From positions 682,001 through 746,000 of the forward strand of contig CBDCCX010000006.1 of NCBI GenBank assembly GCA_965215165.1: a DNA stretch of 64,000 nt, in the 5' to 3' direction. This DNA is from JANQRZ01 sp965215165. Lineage in GTDB: Bacteria > Bacteroidota > Rhodothermia > Rhodothermales > JANQRZ01. Under the pieces are notes generated by a model. That model did not search any database, had not been told where the DNA came from, and was given only the letters and a program-made list of their open reading frames with translations. Both the position numbers and the translations under genes were made by a program. Positions 1 to 8,150 of the stretch are shown here, in pieces (the first letter of the stretch is position 1; each line of letters starts with the position of its first letter).

Positions 1-1170
1 GACGCCGCGACGGGGGAGGCGCGGCAGCGCACCGACGGCGTGTTCGAGGTCGACAACGTGCAGCTCTCCCGCGACCGGCAGTGGTGGTACTTCAGCAGCA
101 GCGAGGGCTCGCCCTACGAGCGGCACTACTACAGAACGCCCGTCGAGCCTGACCTGGCGCAAGCGGGAGGCGACCGTGACCGGCTGACGCGGATGACCGG
201 GCGCAACGAGGTGGCCCTCGGTCCGGACGAGGACTGGCTCGGCATCCTCCACTCCGAGAGCACGCGCCCGCCCGAGGTCTTCGTCGAGCCGCCGCTCGCC
301 GGCGAGACGCCCGCCCGGCAGCCGCCGGTGCGCCAGGTGACGACCTCGACCACCGCCGCGTGGCAGGCCTATCCGTGGCGCGAGGCCGAAATCGTCACGG
401 TCCCGGCGAGCGACGGGGCGGAGGTCCCAGCGCGGATCTACCGGCCGGAGACCCCCAACGGCGCGGCGGTCCTCTTCGTGCACGGCGCGGGGTATCTCCA
501 GAACGCCCACCGCTGGTGGAGCAGCTACTTCCGCGAGTACCAGTTCCACAACCTCCTCGCCGACCGCGGCTACCTCGTGCTCGACCTCGACTACCGCGGC
601 TCGGCCGGCTACGGCCGCGACTGGCGCACCGCCGTCTACCGGCACATGGGCGGGCGCGACCTGCAGGACTACGTCGACGCCAGCCGGTGGGTCGGCACCG
701 AGTTCGGGATCGGGCCGGAGCGCGTGGCGGTCTACGGTGGCTCCTACGGCGGCTTCCTCACGCTGATGGCCCTCTTCACCGAGCCGGAGCACTTCGGCGG
801 CGGCGCGGCCCTCCGCTCGGTGACCGACTGGGCGCACTACAACCACGTCTACACCGCCAACATCCTCAACACGCCCGCCCGAGACTCGCTCGCCTACGCC
901 CGGTCCTCCCCGATCCACTTCGCCGCCGGCCTCGAGGACCCACTGCTGCTGTGCCACGGCCTGGTCGACACGAACGTGCAGCCCCAGGACATCTTCCGCC
1001 TGAGCCAGCGCCTGATCGAGCTGGGCAAGACCGACTGGGAGCTGGCGCTCTATCCGGTCGAGGGGCACAGCTTCGAGGAGCCGACGAGCTGGACCGACGA
1101 GTACCGCCGCATCCTCGACCTGATCGAGCACAGCGTCGGCCCGAGGCGGGCGGGCGGGACGGAGGGGTGA
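1..1170 (+). CDS. S9 family (prolyl oligopeptidase-type) serine peptidase, 5' truncated by window edge
   Basis: The frame is open from base 1, so the gene begins upstream of the window; 389 C-terminal residues are visible. The alpha/beta-hydrolase catalytic domain of the DPP4/acylaminoacyl-peptidase group is clear. The nucleophile motif GGSYGG has its Ser at visible residue 248, the acid lies in HGLVDTNV (Asp 323), and the base in VEGHSFEEP (His 356). The first 110 or so residues would be the end of the beta-propeller. Family members cleave short peptides, often after proline, and in this phylum are usually periplasmic or secreted; the signal peptide would be outside the window. A short palindrome (TGACGAG/CTCGTCA) spans the stop codon and may aid termination. 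An orphan receptor 3' fragment follows in the same frame. The family call is firm; the substrate is unknown. Confidence 0.9.
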   Translation, partial: DAATGEARQRTDGVFEVDNVQLSRDRQWWYFSSSEGSPYERHYYRTPVEPDLAQAGGDRDRLTRMTGRNEVALGPDEDWLGILHSESTRPPEVFVEPPLAGETPARQPPVRQVTTSTTAAWQAYPWREAEIVTVPASDGAEVPARIYRPETPNGAAVLFVHGAGYLQNAHRWWSSYFREYQFHNLLADRGYLVLDLDYRGSAGYGRDWRTAVYRHMGGRDLQDYVDASRWVGTEFGIGPERVAVYGGSYGGFLTLMALFTEPEHFGGGAALRSVTDWAHYNHVYTANILNTPARDSLAYARSSPIHFAAGLEDPLLLCHGLVDTNVQPQDIFRLSQRLIELGKTDWELALYPVEGHSFEEPTSWTDEYRRILDLIEHSVGPRRAGGTEG

Positions 1171-1221
1171 CGAGCGGCTCGTCAGGTCCGCTGGGCGTGT
1201 TGCTGCATTGTTATTCCACTG

Positions 1222-1437
1222 GCCCTTCGCACCGCCGGGCCGGAGCAGCGGGCGATCTACGACCCGGCAGCTGACGTGCTGCTCGACGACCGCTACGCGG
1301 CCATCCACCGCGTCGGGATCACGAGCGAGGGGTACACCTACGACCTGACCGCCCGCGCCCAGAAGCAGTTCAACGACTCGGGGGCGACGTACGCCTCGCG
1401 GTGGCTGATGCAGCTCGGCCTCCGGCTGTCGTTCTAG
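1222..1437 (+). pseudogene. orphan 3' fragment of an outer-membrane beta-barrel/TonB-receptor-like gene
   Basis: In the same frame as the preceding peptidase, after its stop, about 70 codons read as a protein tail containing RAIYDPA, DDRYAAIHRVGITSEGYTYD and finally WLMQLGLRLSF, then TAG. Alternating polar/aromatic strands and a terminal Phe are typical of the last strands of outer-membrane barrels. There is no suitable start codon or ribosome site, and no upstream part in this interval, so this is a remnant. Its full-length parent is not in the window and could lie upstream of the S9 gene. Compare the groEL and mutY 3' copies further along. The family call is an inference from the C-terminal pattern. 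Confidence 0.6.
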
Positions 1438-1651
1438 ACGGGGTGCCTTTCTTGCCTCAGGCGGCAGGTTGTGGCTCGGTTTGCGGGGAGCGGCCTGCCA
1501 CCTGCGTTTCGGAGGTCTCACGAAGGGCGGCATTAATCCTCGGTTAAGCCATACCGTCCGGCATTGCCCCGGCGTGTGAGGAGTGTATGTTGCCTTGCAC
1601 CGAGCGCGCTGCCGCTCGCGCGTCCTCCGCCTCCCGCCTCCCGCCGCCTGC
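1438..1651. other. intergenic region, probable leader of the surface-protein gene cluster
   Basis: This is 214 bp between the receptor fragment and the next start. It holds a relatively AT-rich patch around 1530-1550 (ATTAATCCTCGGTTAAGCC) that is a plausible promoter neighbourhood for the downstream cluster. No exact promoter consensus could be assigned by eye. No RNA gene or repeat was recognised. Confidence 0.35.
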
Positions 1652-3826
1652 ATGTCCCGTCCGCCGCTGGCGTTTTGCCTCGTCCTCCTGGCCTGCACCG
1701 CGCCGGCCCTCGCGCAGCCGTTCGACGAGGCCACGCACGACATCGGCAACGTCGGCCTGACGGTCTCCAACGCGGGGTTCTACGGCAACCCCAACGTGCG
1801 CGGCACCCGCGGCGAGGGCGCGCCGTCGTTCGAGTACCCGCTCGAGAGCGGCATCGAGCACCTCTTCGAAGCCGGACTGTGGGTGGGGGCCGACCGCGGG
1901 GACATCATCACCGTCCGCACCGCCGCCATCACCAGCACCGGCGGCTACAACGCGGGCAACACAGGCTACGAGACGACCCAGGCCAGCGTCATCCAGCGGC
2001 GCTCCTCGCTGCCCGAGTCGTCGGCCTTCACCCCGCTCGCCGTCAGCCAGCAGGACTTCGTCTCGACCTTCGTCGACACGGCGCGCGTGGTGCCCGGCAC
2101 CTTCACCCCGACGCCCGACCCCGGCGGCGCGCTCGGCATGTCGGTCGAGAGTCGGAGCTACGCCTGGAGCTTCCCGTTCACCGAGTACTTCGTCATCGTC
2201 GAGCACGAGATCACGAACATCTCCGACGCGCCGTGGGACTCGGTCTGGGTCGGGATGTGGGACGACCTGGTGGTCCGCAACATCATCACCGTCGACAATA
2301 CGGGCACGCCCTTCTTCAACAAGAGCGGGCGCGGCTTCCTCGGTTATCCCGAGTACGACGCTGACGGCGCGCTCCTCGACGCCGCGCCGGACAGCCAGTT
2401 CGTCTCCTACGCCTGGAACGCCGGCGGCAGCGAGGAGAGCCTCAACACCTACGGCGCGATCACCTTCCTCGGGGCCGAGTGGGACGACGGGGGCGAGCGG
2501 CGCTTCTTCCACCCCTTCCTCCAGGACGAGTACCGCGCGCTCGGCTACCCCGCGCCCCGCGCCAACCCCCGCTGGTGGAAGTTCACCGGGGCCTCAGACA
2601 TCCTGGACCGGCCGAGCGACGACCTCGACCGCTACCAGCGCATGAAGACGCCAACGCCGCTCAATCAGCCGCTGCCGGGCGACGCCGTCACCCTCCGCGA
2701 GCGCCTCGCCACGGACGGGCTGACGAGCGAGGGCAACTGGATCAGCGTCTTCTCGGTCGGGCCGTTTCCCGAGGTCGCCCCCGGCGGGACGGTCACCGTC
2801 ACGTGGGCCTTTGTCGCCGCGCTCAAGCCCGAGGCGTTCCAGACGATCTCGGCCCGGCCCATCGACAACGACGAGAGCCGCGAGCGCCTGCGCAACAACG
2901 TCTTCTGGGCCAAGCAGACCTATGCCGGCGAGGACTTCAACTTCAACGGCCGCCTCGACCCCGGCGAGGACGTCAACGGCAACGGCACGCTCGACCGCTA
3001 CCTCATCCCCGAGCCGCCGGCCTCGCCCGCGCTCCGCGCCGAGGCCGAGCGTGGCCGCGCCATCTTGTACTGGGACGCCTCGTCCGAGGAGAGCGTCGAC
3101 CCGATCACCGGCCGCACCGACTTCGAGGGCTACCGCATCTACCGCACCGACCCCGGCGACGACGTCGGCGGCAACCTCTTCGGCGAGGCCGACCTGGTCG
3201 CGCAGTTCGACCGGCCGGGCAACGAGACCGGTTTCAACACCGGCCTCGACGCCATCCGCCTCGACGCCCCGGTGACGTTCCCCGGCGACGAGCGGACCTA
3301 CGAGTACCGCTACGTCGCCGACGGCCTGCTCAGCGGCTGGCAGTACGGCTTCGCCGTGACCGCCTTCGACGAGGGCGACGCCGACGCCGGCCTGCCGTCG
3401 TTCGAGTCGAGCCGCGCCTCGAACGCCGTCCGCGTCTTCCCCGGCACCGCCGCCGTCGAGGGCGGGTCGCTGGAGCCCGTGGTCTACCCCAACCCGTACC
3501 GCGTGCGCGCGGCCTGGGACGGCACCGCCAACACCTCGCGCAAGCTCTACTTCTCGAACCTCCCGGCGCGGGCCGACATCCGCGTCTACACCGTCGCCGG
3601 CGAGGTCGTCGCCGAGATGCGGCACGACGCCGGCAACCGCACCGGCTCCGACATCGGGTGGTACGACGCGCTCAGCGGCGAGAACCGCGTCACCGCCGGC
3701 GGCGAGTACGCCTGGGACATCCTGTCCGAGAACGGCTTGCAGATCGCCGGCGGCCTCTACCTCTTCTCGGTCCGCAACCTCGACACCGGCCAGATCCAGA
3801 CCGGCAAGTTCGTCGTCATCCGCTAG
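1652..3826 (+). CDS. secreted protein with fibronectin-III-like region and T9SS C-terminal sorting domain
   Basis: 724 residues. The start at 1652 is chosen because it opens a classic signal peptide (MSRPPLAFCLVLLACTAPAL, cleavage near AQ); an upstream in-frame GTG-type start would add 23 unlikely residues. The central region is beta-rich. At about residues 430-450 there is a calcium-loop-like acidic stretch (DFNFNGRLDPGEDVNGNG), then a fibronectin-III-like part (YRIYRTDPGDD). The last 95 or so residues have the type A sorting-domain layout: VVYPNPYRV, IRVYTVAGEVV, YAWDILSENG, GGLYLFSVR and TGKFVVIR. It is therefore predicted to cross the outer membrane by T9SS and be anchored or released. 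It is the first gene of a six-gene same-strand run. Molecular function unknown. Confidence 0.85.
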   Translation: MSRPPLAFCLVLLACTAPALAQPFDEATHDIGNVGLTVSNAGFYGNPNVRGTRGEGAPSFEYPLESGIEHLFEAGLWVGADRGDIITVRTAAITSTGGYNAGNTGYETTQASVIQRRSSLPESSAFTPLAVSQQDFVSTFVDTARVVPGTFTPTPDPGGALGMSVESRSYAWSFPFTEYFVIVEHEITNISDAPWDSVWVGMWDDLVVRNIITVDNTGTPFFNKSGRGFLGYPEYDADGALLDAAPDSQFVSYAWNAGGSEESLNTYGAITFLGAEWDDGGERRFFHPFLQDEYRALGYPAPRANPRWWKFTGASDILDRPSDDLDRYQRMKTPTPLNQPLPGDAVTLRERLATDGLTSEGNWISVFSVGPFPEVAPGGTVTVTWAFVAALKPEAFQTISARPIDNDESRERLRNNVFWAKQTYAGEDFNFNGRLDPGEDVNGNGTLDRYLIPEPPASPALRAEAERGRAILYWDASSEESVDPITGRTDFEGYRIYRTDPGDDVGGNLFGEADLVAQFDRPGNETGFNTGLDAIRLDAPVTFPGDERTYEYRYVADGLLSGWQYGFAVTAFDEGDADAGLPSFESSRASNAVRVFPGTAAVEGGSLEPVVYPNPYRVRAAWDGTANTSRKLYFSNLPARADIRVYTVAGEVVAEMRHDAGNRTGSDIGWYDALSGENRVTAGGEYAWDILSENGLQIAGGLYLFSVRNLDTGQIQTGKFVVIR

Positions 3827-3879
3827 CCTGACCCTTCCCCCTCACCGTCCTGCTCTCCTTCACGCAGCCCCCTGACCCC

Positions 3880-6075
3880 ATGAACACCGCTACCCGCCTC
3901 CTCGCGCTCGCCGCGCTGCTGCTCCCGGCCCTGCCGGCGGCGGCCCAGACGCCGCTCACCGTGCGCGAGATCATCCGCGTCCCCCAGGCCAACCTCGACC
4001 AGCTCCAAGCCCTCGGCATCGACGCTACGCAGGACGACGTCGACCAGCTGATCGACTTCGAACAGTTCGGCGAGCAGGTCCAGTTCACCGCCGTCGTGCT
4101 GACCGACCCCTTCAACTCGGGCCTCGCTTCGTGGGACGGTACCGCGAACGTGCCGGGCCGCGTCCACGTCTTCGTCCGCGACACGACGGCCAACTCGCAG
4201 GGCTACGAGGGCATGAACGTCCAGCTCGTCGACGGCTCGGCGAGTGTGCTCGACATGCAGGTCGGCTTCGTCTACGACATCATCGGCGAGGTCGGCGAGT
4301 TCAACAACGTCATCCAGGTCAGCCCGAGCACCTTCGAGGTCGTCGGCTCCTACCAGTCGCTCGGGCTGCCGGACGCCATCGTCGAGCCGATTGACATCTC
4401 CACCGACGACCTCAACCGGGTCGTCGGGCAGGACGGCGACGGCAACGACGTCTTCCAGACCAACTGGGCGAACTTCAACGACCTCAACAACCAGTACGTC
4501 CGCTTCGACGAGGCCGTCGTCGAGGCGAGCGTCGCCAACGACGCCGGGCGGCCGAACTACCAGTGGCGCTCGTCGGGCGCGGACGCGGTCGTCAACGGCG
4601 ACGACATCTCGCTGCGCTTCCGCAACGACCGCATCGGCGGCGACGGCTACCCGAACCCGCCCTACGGCACGCGCCCGGCGGGCGACCCGTTCGTGCCGCC
4701 GTCGACGGGGGCAGTGATCGAGATTCAGGGCTTCGCGGCGCTGCGGGCCTTCGACTTCGACAACGACATCGAGCCGGCCGCGATGTCGGTCGCCCCATGG
4801 ACCGACGAGGACCTGCAGTCGCTCGAGTCGCCGCCGGTCTTCGGCAGCATCGAGGGGCCGGACGACGTGCCGGGCGACGAGGAGGTCGAAATCTCCGTCG
4901 AGGTCACGCAGGGGTCCAACCCGGTTGCGAGCGTCGTGCTGAGCTACGACGCTTCGACCGGCGAGACCGGCGAGGTGACGCTCACCGACAACGGCTCGGG
5001 CGTCTACTCCGGCGACATCCCAGCGCTCCCCGACGGCGCGTTCGTGACCTACACCATCACCGCCACCGACACCGAGGGCGACGCCTCGACGACCAGCGCC
5101 AACTCCTACCGCGTGCTCTTCGACGGCATCGACTCCATCGAGGACGTGCAGCTCACCGCGAGCCGCGGACCCGGTGCCAGCCCGTTCGCCGGCATCACCA
5201 CCAGCAACCTCGACATCTCGGCCGTCGTGATGAGCGACGTCCAGACCTCGGGCTTCCTCACGATTCAGGACGACCCAGACCTCGCGCCGTGGACCGGCAT
5301 CTTCGTCGAGGTCACGACCGACATCGCGCTCCTGGAGCTTGAGCGCGGCGACCGCGTCCAGGTCACGAGCGCGACGATCTCCGAGAACTTCGGCGTTACC
5401 CGGCTCGACGACGCCACGCTCGTACGGATGGACGGCGGCGACGCTTACGAGTACAAGGTCGTCACGACGGGCGTGCTCGCGCAGGACGACGCCACGGCCG
5501 AGGCGCACGAGGGCATCGCGCTCCGCTTCCTCGACGTCACCATCACCGACGTCAACGCCGACGGCGACGACGGCGAGCCCGGCTTCGGCGAGTGGCAGTT
5601 CTCCTCCGACGGCACCGAGCAGAACGAGGTCCGCGCCGACGACGCCTCCGACGCCGTCCCGCAGGACTACAACGTGATGAACTTCACTGTCGGCCAAGAG
5701 ATCGGGGCGATCCAGGGCCTGTGGACCTTCTCGTTCGGCAACTACAAGCTCCTCCCTGAGTCGCCCGAGGACATCGGCTTCGAGGTAGGTGCCGAGGACG
5801 ACGCGACGGCCGCCGGCTTCGGGCTCGACCGCGCCTACCCGAACCCGTTCGCGGCGGCGACGACGATCGCCTACGAGCTCAGCGCGGTCGGGCCGGTGTC
5901 GCTCACCGTCTTCGACGCGCTCGGCCGCACGGTCGCCGTGCTCGTCGACGCCGAGCAGACCGCCGGCCGGCACACCGCGACGTTCGACGCGCGCAGCCTC
6001 GCCTCGGGCGTCTACGTCTACCGCCTCGCGGCCGGCGGCGAGGTCCGCACGGGCCGGGTGACGCTCGTCAAGTAG
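3880..6075 (+). CDS. T9SS cargo protein with two OB-fold-like regions
   Basis: 731 residues with a signal peptide (MNTATRLLALAALLLPALPA, cut near AAAQ). Two regions (about residues 60-290 and 430-620) look like the OB-fold modules of secreted nucleases and DUF5689-type proteins, with stretches such as VYDIIGEVGEF and RGDRVQVTSATISENFG. An Ig-like stretch (about 325-410, VVLSYDAS...GVYSGDIPAL) separates them. The tail is a textbook sorting domain: LDRAYPNPF, VSLTVFDALGRTVAVL, GVYVYRLAAGG and TGRVTLVK. No nuclease catalytic domain is visible. It lies 53 bp after the previous gene, and a strong terminator hairpin follows at 6090. Confidence 0.82.
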   Translation: MNTATRLLALAALLLPALPAAAQTPLTVREIIRVPQANLDQLQALGIDATQDDVDQLIDFEQFGEQVQFTAVVLTDPFNSGLASWDGTANVPGRVHVFVRDTTANSQGYEGMNVQLVDGSASVLDMQVGFVYDIIGEVGEFNNVIQVSPSTFEVVGSYQSLGLPDAIVEPIDISTDDLNRVVGQDGDGNDVFQTNWANFNDLNNQYVRFDEAVVEASVANDAGRPNYQWRSSGADAVVNGDDISLRFRNDRIGGDGYPNPPYGTRPAGDPFVPPSTGAVIEIQGFAALRAFDFDNDIEPAAMSVAPWTDEDLQSLESPPVFGSIEGPDDVPGDEEVEISVEVTQGSNPVASVVLSYDASTGETGEVTLTDNGSGVYSGDIPALPDGAFVTYTITATDTEGDASTTSANSYRVLFDGIDSIEDVQLTASRGPGASPFAGITTSNLDISAVVMSDVQTSGFLTIQDDPDLAPWTGIFVEVTTDIALLELERGDRVQVTSATISENFGVTRLDDATLVRMDGGDAYEYKVVTTGVLAQDDATAEAHEGIALRFLDVTITDVNADGDDGEPGFGEWQFSSDGTEQNEVRADDASDAVPQDYNVMNFTVGQEIGAIQGLWTFSFGNYKLLPESPEDIGFEVGAEDDATAAGFGLDRAYPNPFAAATTIAYELSAVGPVSLTVFDALGRTVAVLVDAEQTAGRHTATFDARSLASGVYVYRLAAGGEVRTGRVTLVK

Positions 6076-6089
6076 CCTCGACACCAGGC

Positions 6090-6126
6090 GGCGCGGGGCT
6101 GGGTCTAGGCGACCTGGCCCCGCGCC
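6090..6126 (+). terminator. GC-rich hairpin terminator after the second T9SS cargo gene
   Basis: The arms GGCGCGGGGC and GCCCCGCGCC are perfectly complementary and are followed by GTCTTTC. Position 15 bp after the stop fits an intrinsic terminator. It would separate the first two genes from the downstream four, at least partly. Confidence 0.7.
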
Positions 6127-6149
6127 CGTCTTTCAGCGACGATGACTTT

Positions 6150-6181
6150 TATCTCTACAACAAACTATCTCTACAACAAAC
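6150..6181. repeat. two tandem copies of a 16-bp sequence
   Basis: TATCTCTACAACAAAC occurs at 6150-6165 and again at 6166-6181. It directly abuts the REP-like palindrome that follows, which suggests an insertion or slippage scar. Confidence 0.85.
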
Positions 6182-6182
6182 A

Positions 6183-6251
6183 GTCGTCCCCGCGAAGGCG
6201 GGGATCCAGCGGCTAGCAAACCCTGTGGGTCCCTGCCTGCGCGGGGATGAC
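6183..6251. repeat. REP-like palindromic repeat (GTCGTCCCCGCG...CGCGGGGATGAC)
   Basis: The terminal arms GTCGTCCCCGCG and CGCGGGGATGAC are inverted with one mismatch, and an inner hairpin CCCCGCGAAGGCGGGG lies in the left half. This matches the widespread class of intergenic palindromes that read GTCATCCCCGCGAAGGCGGGGATCCAG in many unrelated genomes. It sits 30 bp before the next start. Confidence 0.75.
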
Positions 6252-6281
6252 GTGTAGAGAGGTTTGAGCTTGAAACCCCCT

Positions 6282-8027
6282 ATGGGTACCAACCTTACTC
6301 TGAACCGATCGCCGGTCCTCCTCTTGAGCCTCGCGCTTCTCGCCGGGCCGCTCCTCCTCGCGGCGTGCGACGGGGCCATCGAGGGCGACGCCGGGGCCAA
6401 CAGCCCGCCCGACACCGAGCTCGCCGTCCAGGTCGCCGACCTGCGCGACGTGCTGCCGACCGACACGCTCGCCGCGCCGGGCGACACGCTCGTCATCGGC
6501 ACCGACACGACCTTCGTCGACGAGTTCATCACCGACGTCCGCCGGTTCACGAGCCTGGTCGAGGTCAACTGGTCCGGCACCGACCCCGACGGCTACGTCG
6601 AGGCCTTCGAGATCCGGTTCTACGACGACCGCGACACCGGCACCCTAGACCCCGACGCGGGCTGGGCGCGCACGGCGTCGCGCGACTCGCTCGTGCTGCT
6701 CCCGATCCCGCAGGGCGAGCCGGTGGCGAACGTCGCCTTCGAGGTCCGAGCGGTTGACAACGACGGGGCGCTCGACCCGACCCCGGCGCGGACCGTCTTC
6801 CCGGTGCGTAACACGCCGCCGACGCTGCGGATCAGCCGCGCCGAGGCCCCGCCGGACACGACCTGGCCCGCCGCCTCGTTCGCCTTCACCGCCGCCGACC
6901 TCGACGGCGAGATCAACCTCGCCTCCATCGAGATCGCGCTCAACGACAGCACGGGTTTCGTCGCCCTCCCGGCCGGGACGGACTTCGTCACGCTCGTCGC
7001 CGCCGACCCTGGGGCGGCCGAGACCGACGCGCAGCTGCTGCTCGGCCGCAGCGGGGCCCCGTCCAGCTTCGTCCTGCCCGGCTTCCTGACCGACGCGCCC
7101 AACACGCTCTACCTCCGCGCCGTCGACGCCGCCGGGTTCCGCAGCGACCTCGCGGTCTACCCCGACCCCGACGCCGAGGAGAGGTGGTACGTCCGCCGCG
7201 TGACCAGCCCCGTGCTGCTCGTCAACGACTACCGGACGAACCGCAACCCCGTCGTGCTGCCCTACCACCGGGCCATCCTCGACGACTACGCCGGCAAGGG
7301 CAGCTACGACGAGTGGTACCTCGCCGAGCCGTTCCAGACCGGCAACAGCGTGGTGCTCGCCACGAGCGACAACCTACCGCCCAACCCGAACCCGACGCTC
7401 CGCGAGACGCTCCGCTTCTGGGAGCACCTCTACTGGGTCTCGAACGACGTGACGAGCCGCACGCTCGGCAACAACCTCCCGCTCGTCGCGGGCTTCCTCG
7501 ACGAGTTCTTCGCCGACGGCGGGAGCCTGTTCGTCAACGTCCGCCTCCGGCTGCCGGCCAACCCCGAAGACAACCTCGGCAACGGCGCGCTCGCCGTCCT
7601 GCCGCTGGCCGGCCTGCTCGACTTCGGGCCGGGCAGTGCGTTCGAGGAGTACGAGCAGACGATGTCGCTCACCGGCGGGGCCGCCCTCGACCCGGCGCAG
7701 CCGCTGCCCGGCGGCCAGACGCTGCCCCCGCTCCAGACCACTCGCTTCGTCGACGTGTTCAGCTACCCGGTCGGGGCCGGCATCATTCCGCTCTACACCG
7801 GCGAGCTGGAGAGCCAGTTCGATGACGACGACACCAACACGCTCGTGCCGTGGCCCGGCCCCTCGACGCTGGCCTCGATCCGCGACGACGGGCAGGTGGC
7901 GCTCCTCGCCGTCCCGCTCGTGCGCGACTTCAACGGCGAGCCCTACCTCGAAGGGGCCGACGGCAGCGACGAAGCGCCGCGCCAGGCCGTCCAACTCATC
8001 CTCGGAGCGCTCGACTTCCCGCGGTGA
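6282..8027 (+). CDS. predicted outer lipoprotein with Ig-like region, function unknown
   Basis: 581 residues. The ATG at 6282 is preferred over an upstream TTG. The N-terminus carries a lipoprotein signal ending LLLAAC, then DGAIEGDAG with no retention-like basic residues. Residues of about 95-190 form an Ig/fibronectin-like module (WSGTDPDGYVEAFEIRFYDD, FEVRAVDNDGALDPTP). The second half begins with a beta-strand/turn LLVNDYRTN and has an amphipathic core, reminiscent of glutamine-amidotransferase-like folds in secreted Bacteroidota proteins; this fold resemblance is weak. It sits upstream of the TonB receptor and is likely a surface partner of it. Confidence 0.7.
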   Translation: MGTNLTLNRSPVLLLSLALLAGPLLLAACDGAIEGDAGANSPPDTELAVQVADLRDVLPTDTLAAPGDTLVIGTDTTFVDEFITDVRRFTSLVEVNWSGTDPDGYVEAFEIRFYDDRDTGTLDPDAGWARTASRDSLVLLPIPQGEPVANVAFEVRAVDNDGALDPTPARTVFPVRNTPPTLRISRAEAPPDTTWPAASFAFTAADLDGEINLASIEIALNDSTGFVALPAGTDFVTLVAADPGAAETDAQLLLGRSGAPSSFVLPGFLTDAPNTLYLRAVDAAGFRSDLAVYPDPDAEERWYVRRVTSPVLLVNDYRTNRNPVVLPYHRAILDDYAGKGSYDEWYLAEPFQTGNSVVLATSDNLPPNPNPTLRETLRFWEHLYWVSNDVTSRTLGNNLPLVAGFLDEFFADGGSLFVNVRLRLPANPEDNLGNGALAVLPLAGLLDFGPGSAFEEYEQTMSLTGGAALDPAQPLPGGQTLPPLQTTRFVDVFSYPVGAGIIPLYTGELESQFDDDDTNTLVPWPGPSTLASIRDDGQVALLAVPLVRDFNGEPYLEGADGSDEAPRQAVQLILGALDFPR

Positions 8028-8029
8028 GG

Positions 8030-8118
8030 CTGGAGGACAGAGAGTAGAAGATTGGAGAATAGAAACCGTCCTATGAGAGCGTCCATCCTCGATCTTCTAT
8101 CCTCTATCATCCCCAAAC
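8030..8118. repeat. degenerate purine/pyrimidine inverted repeat before the TonB-receptor start
   Basis: A purine-rich left arm (8031-8066, containing TAGAAGATTGGAGAATAG) faces a pyrimidine-rich right arm (8083-8118, containing ATCCTCGATCTTCTATCC). The core TAGAAGAT/ATCTTCTA is perfect; the rest is imperfect. It belongs to a set of similar start-proximal hairpins also seen near 13640, 14770, 21980, 40740, 53510, 58400 and 59395. Confidence 0.55.
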
Positions 8119-8150
8119 CGGCTCCTCCTTTGATCCAGCATCACGCATCC

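Noticed and set aside
3823..6084. 753-residue antisense frame opposite the second T9SS cargo gene
   Set aside because: Composition (Arg/Val/Asp runs) is that of a high-GC shadow; the plus strand has a signal peptide and a sorting domain.
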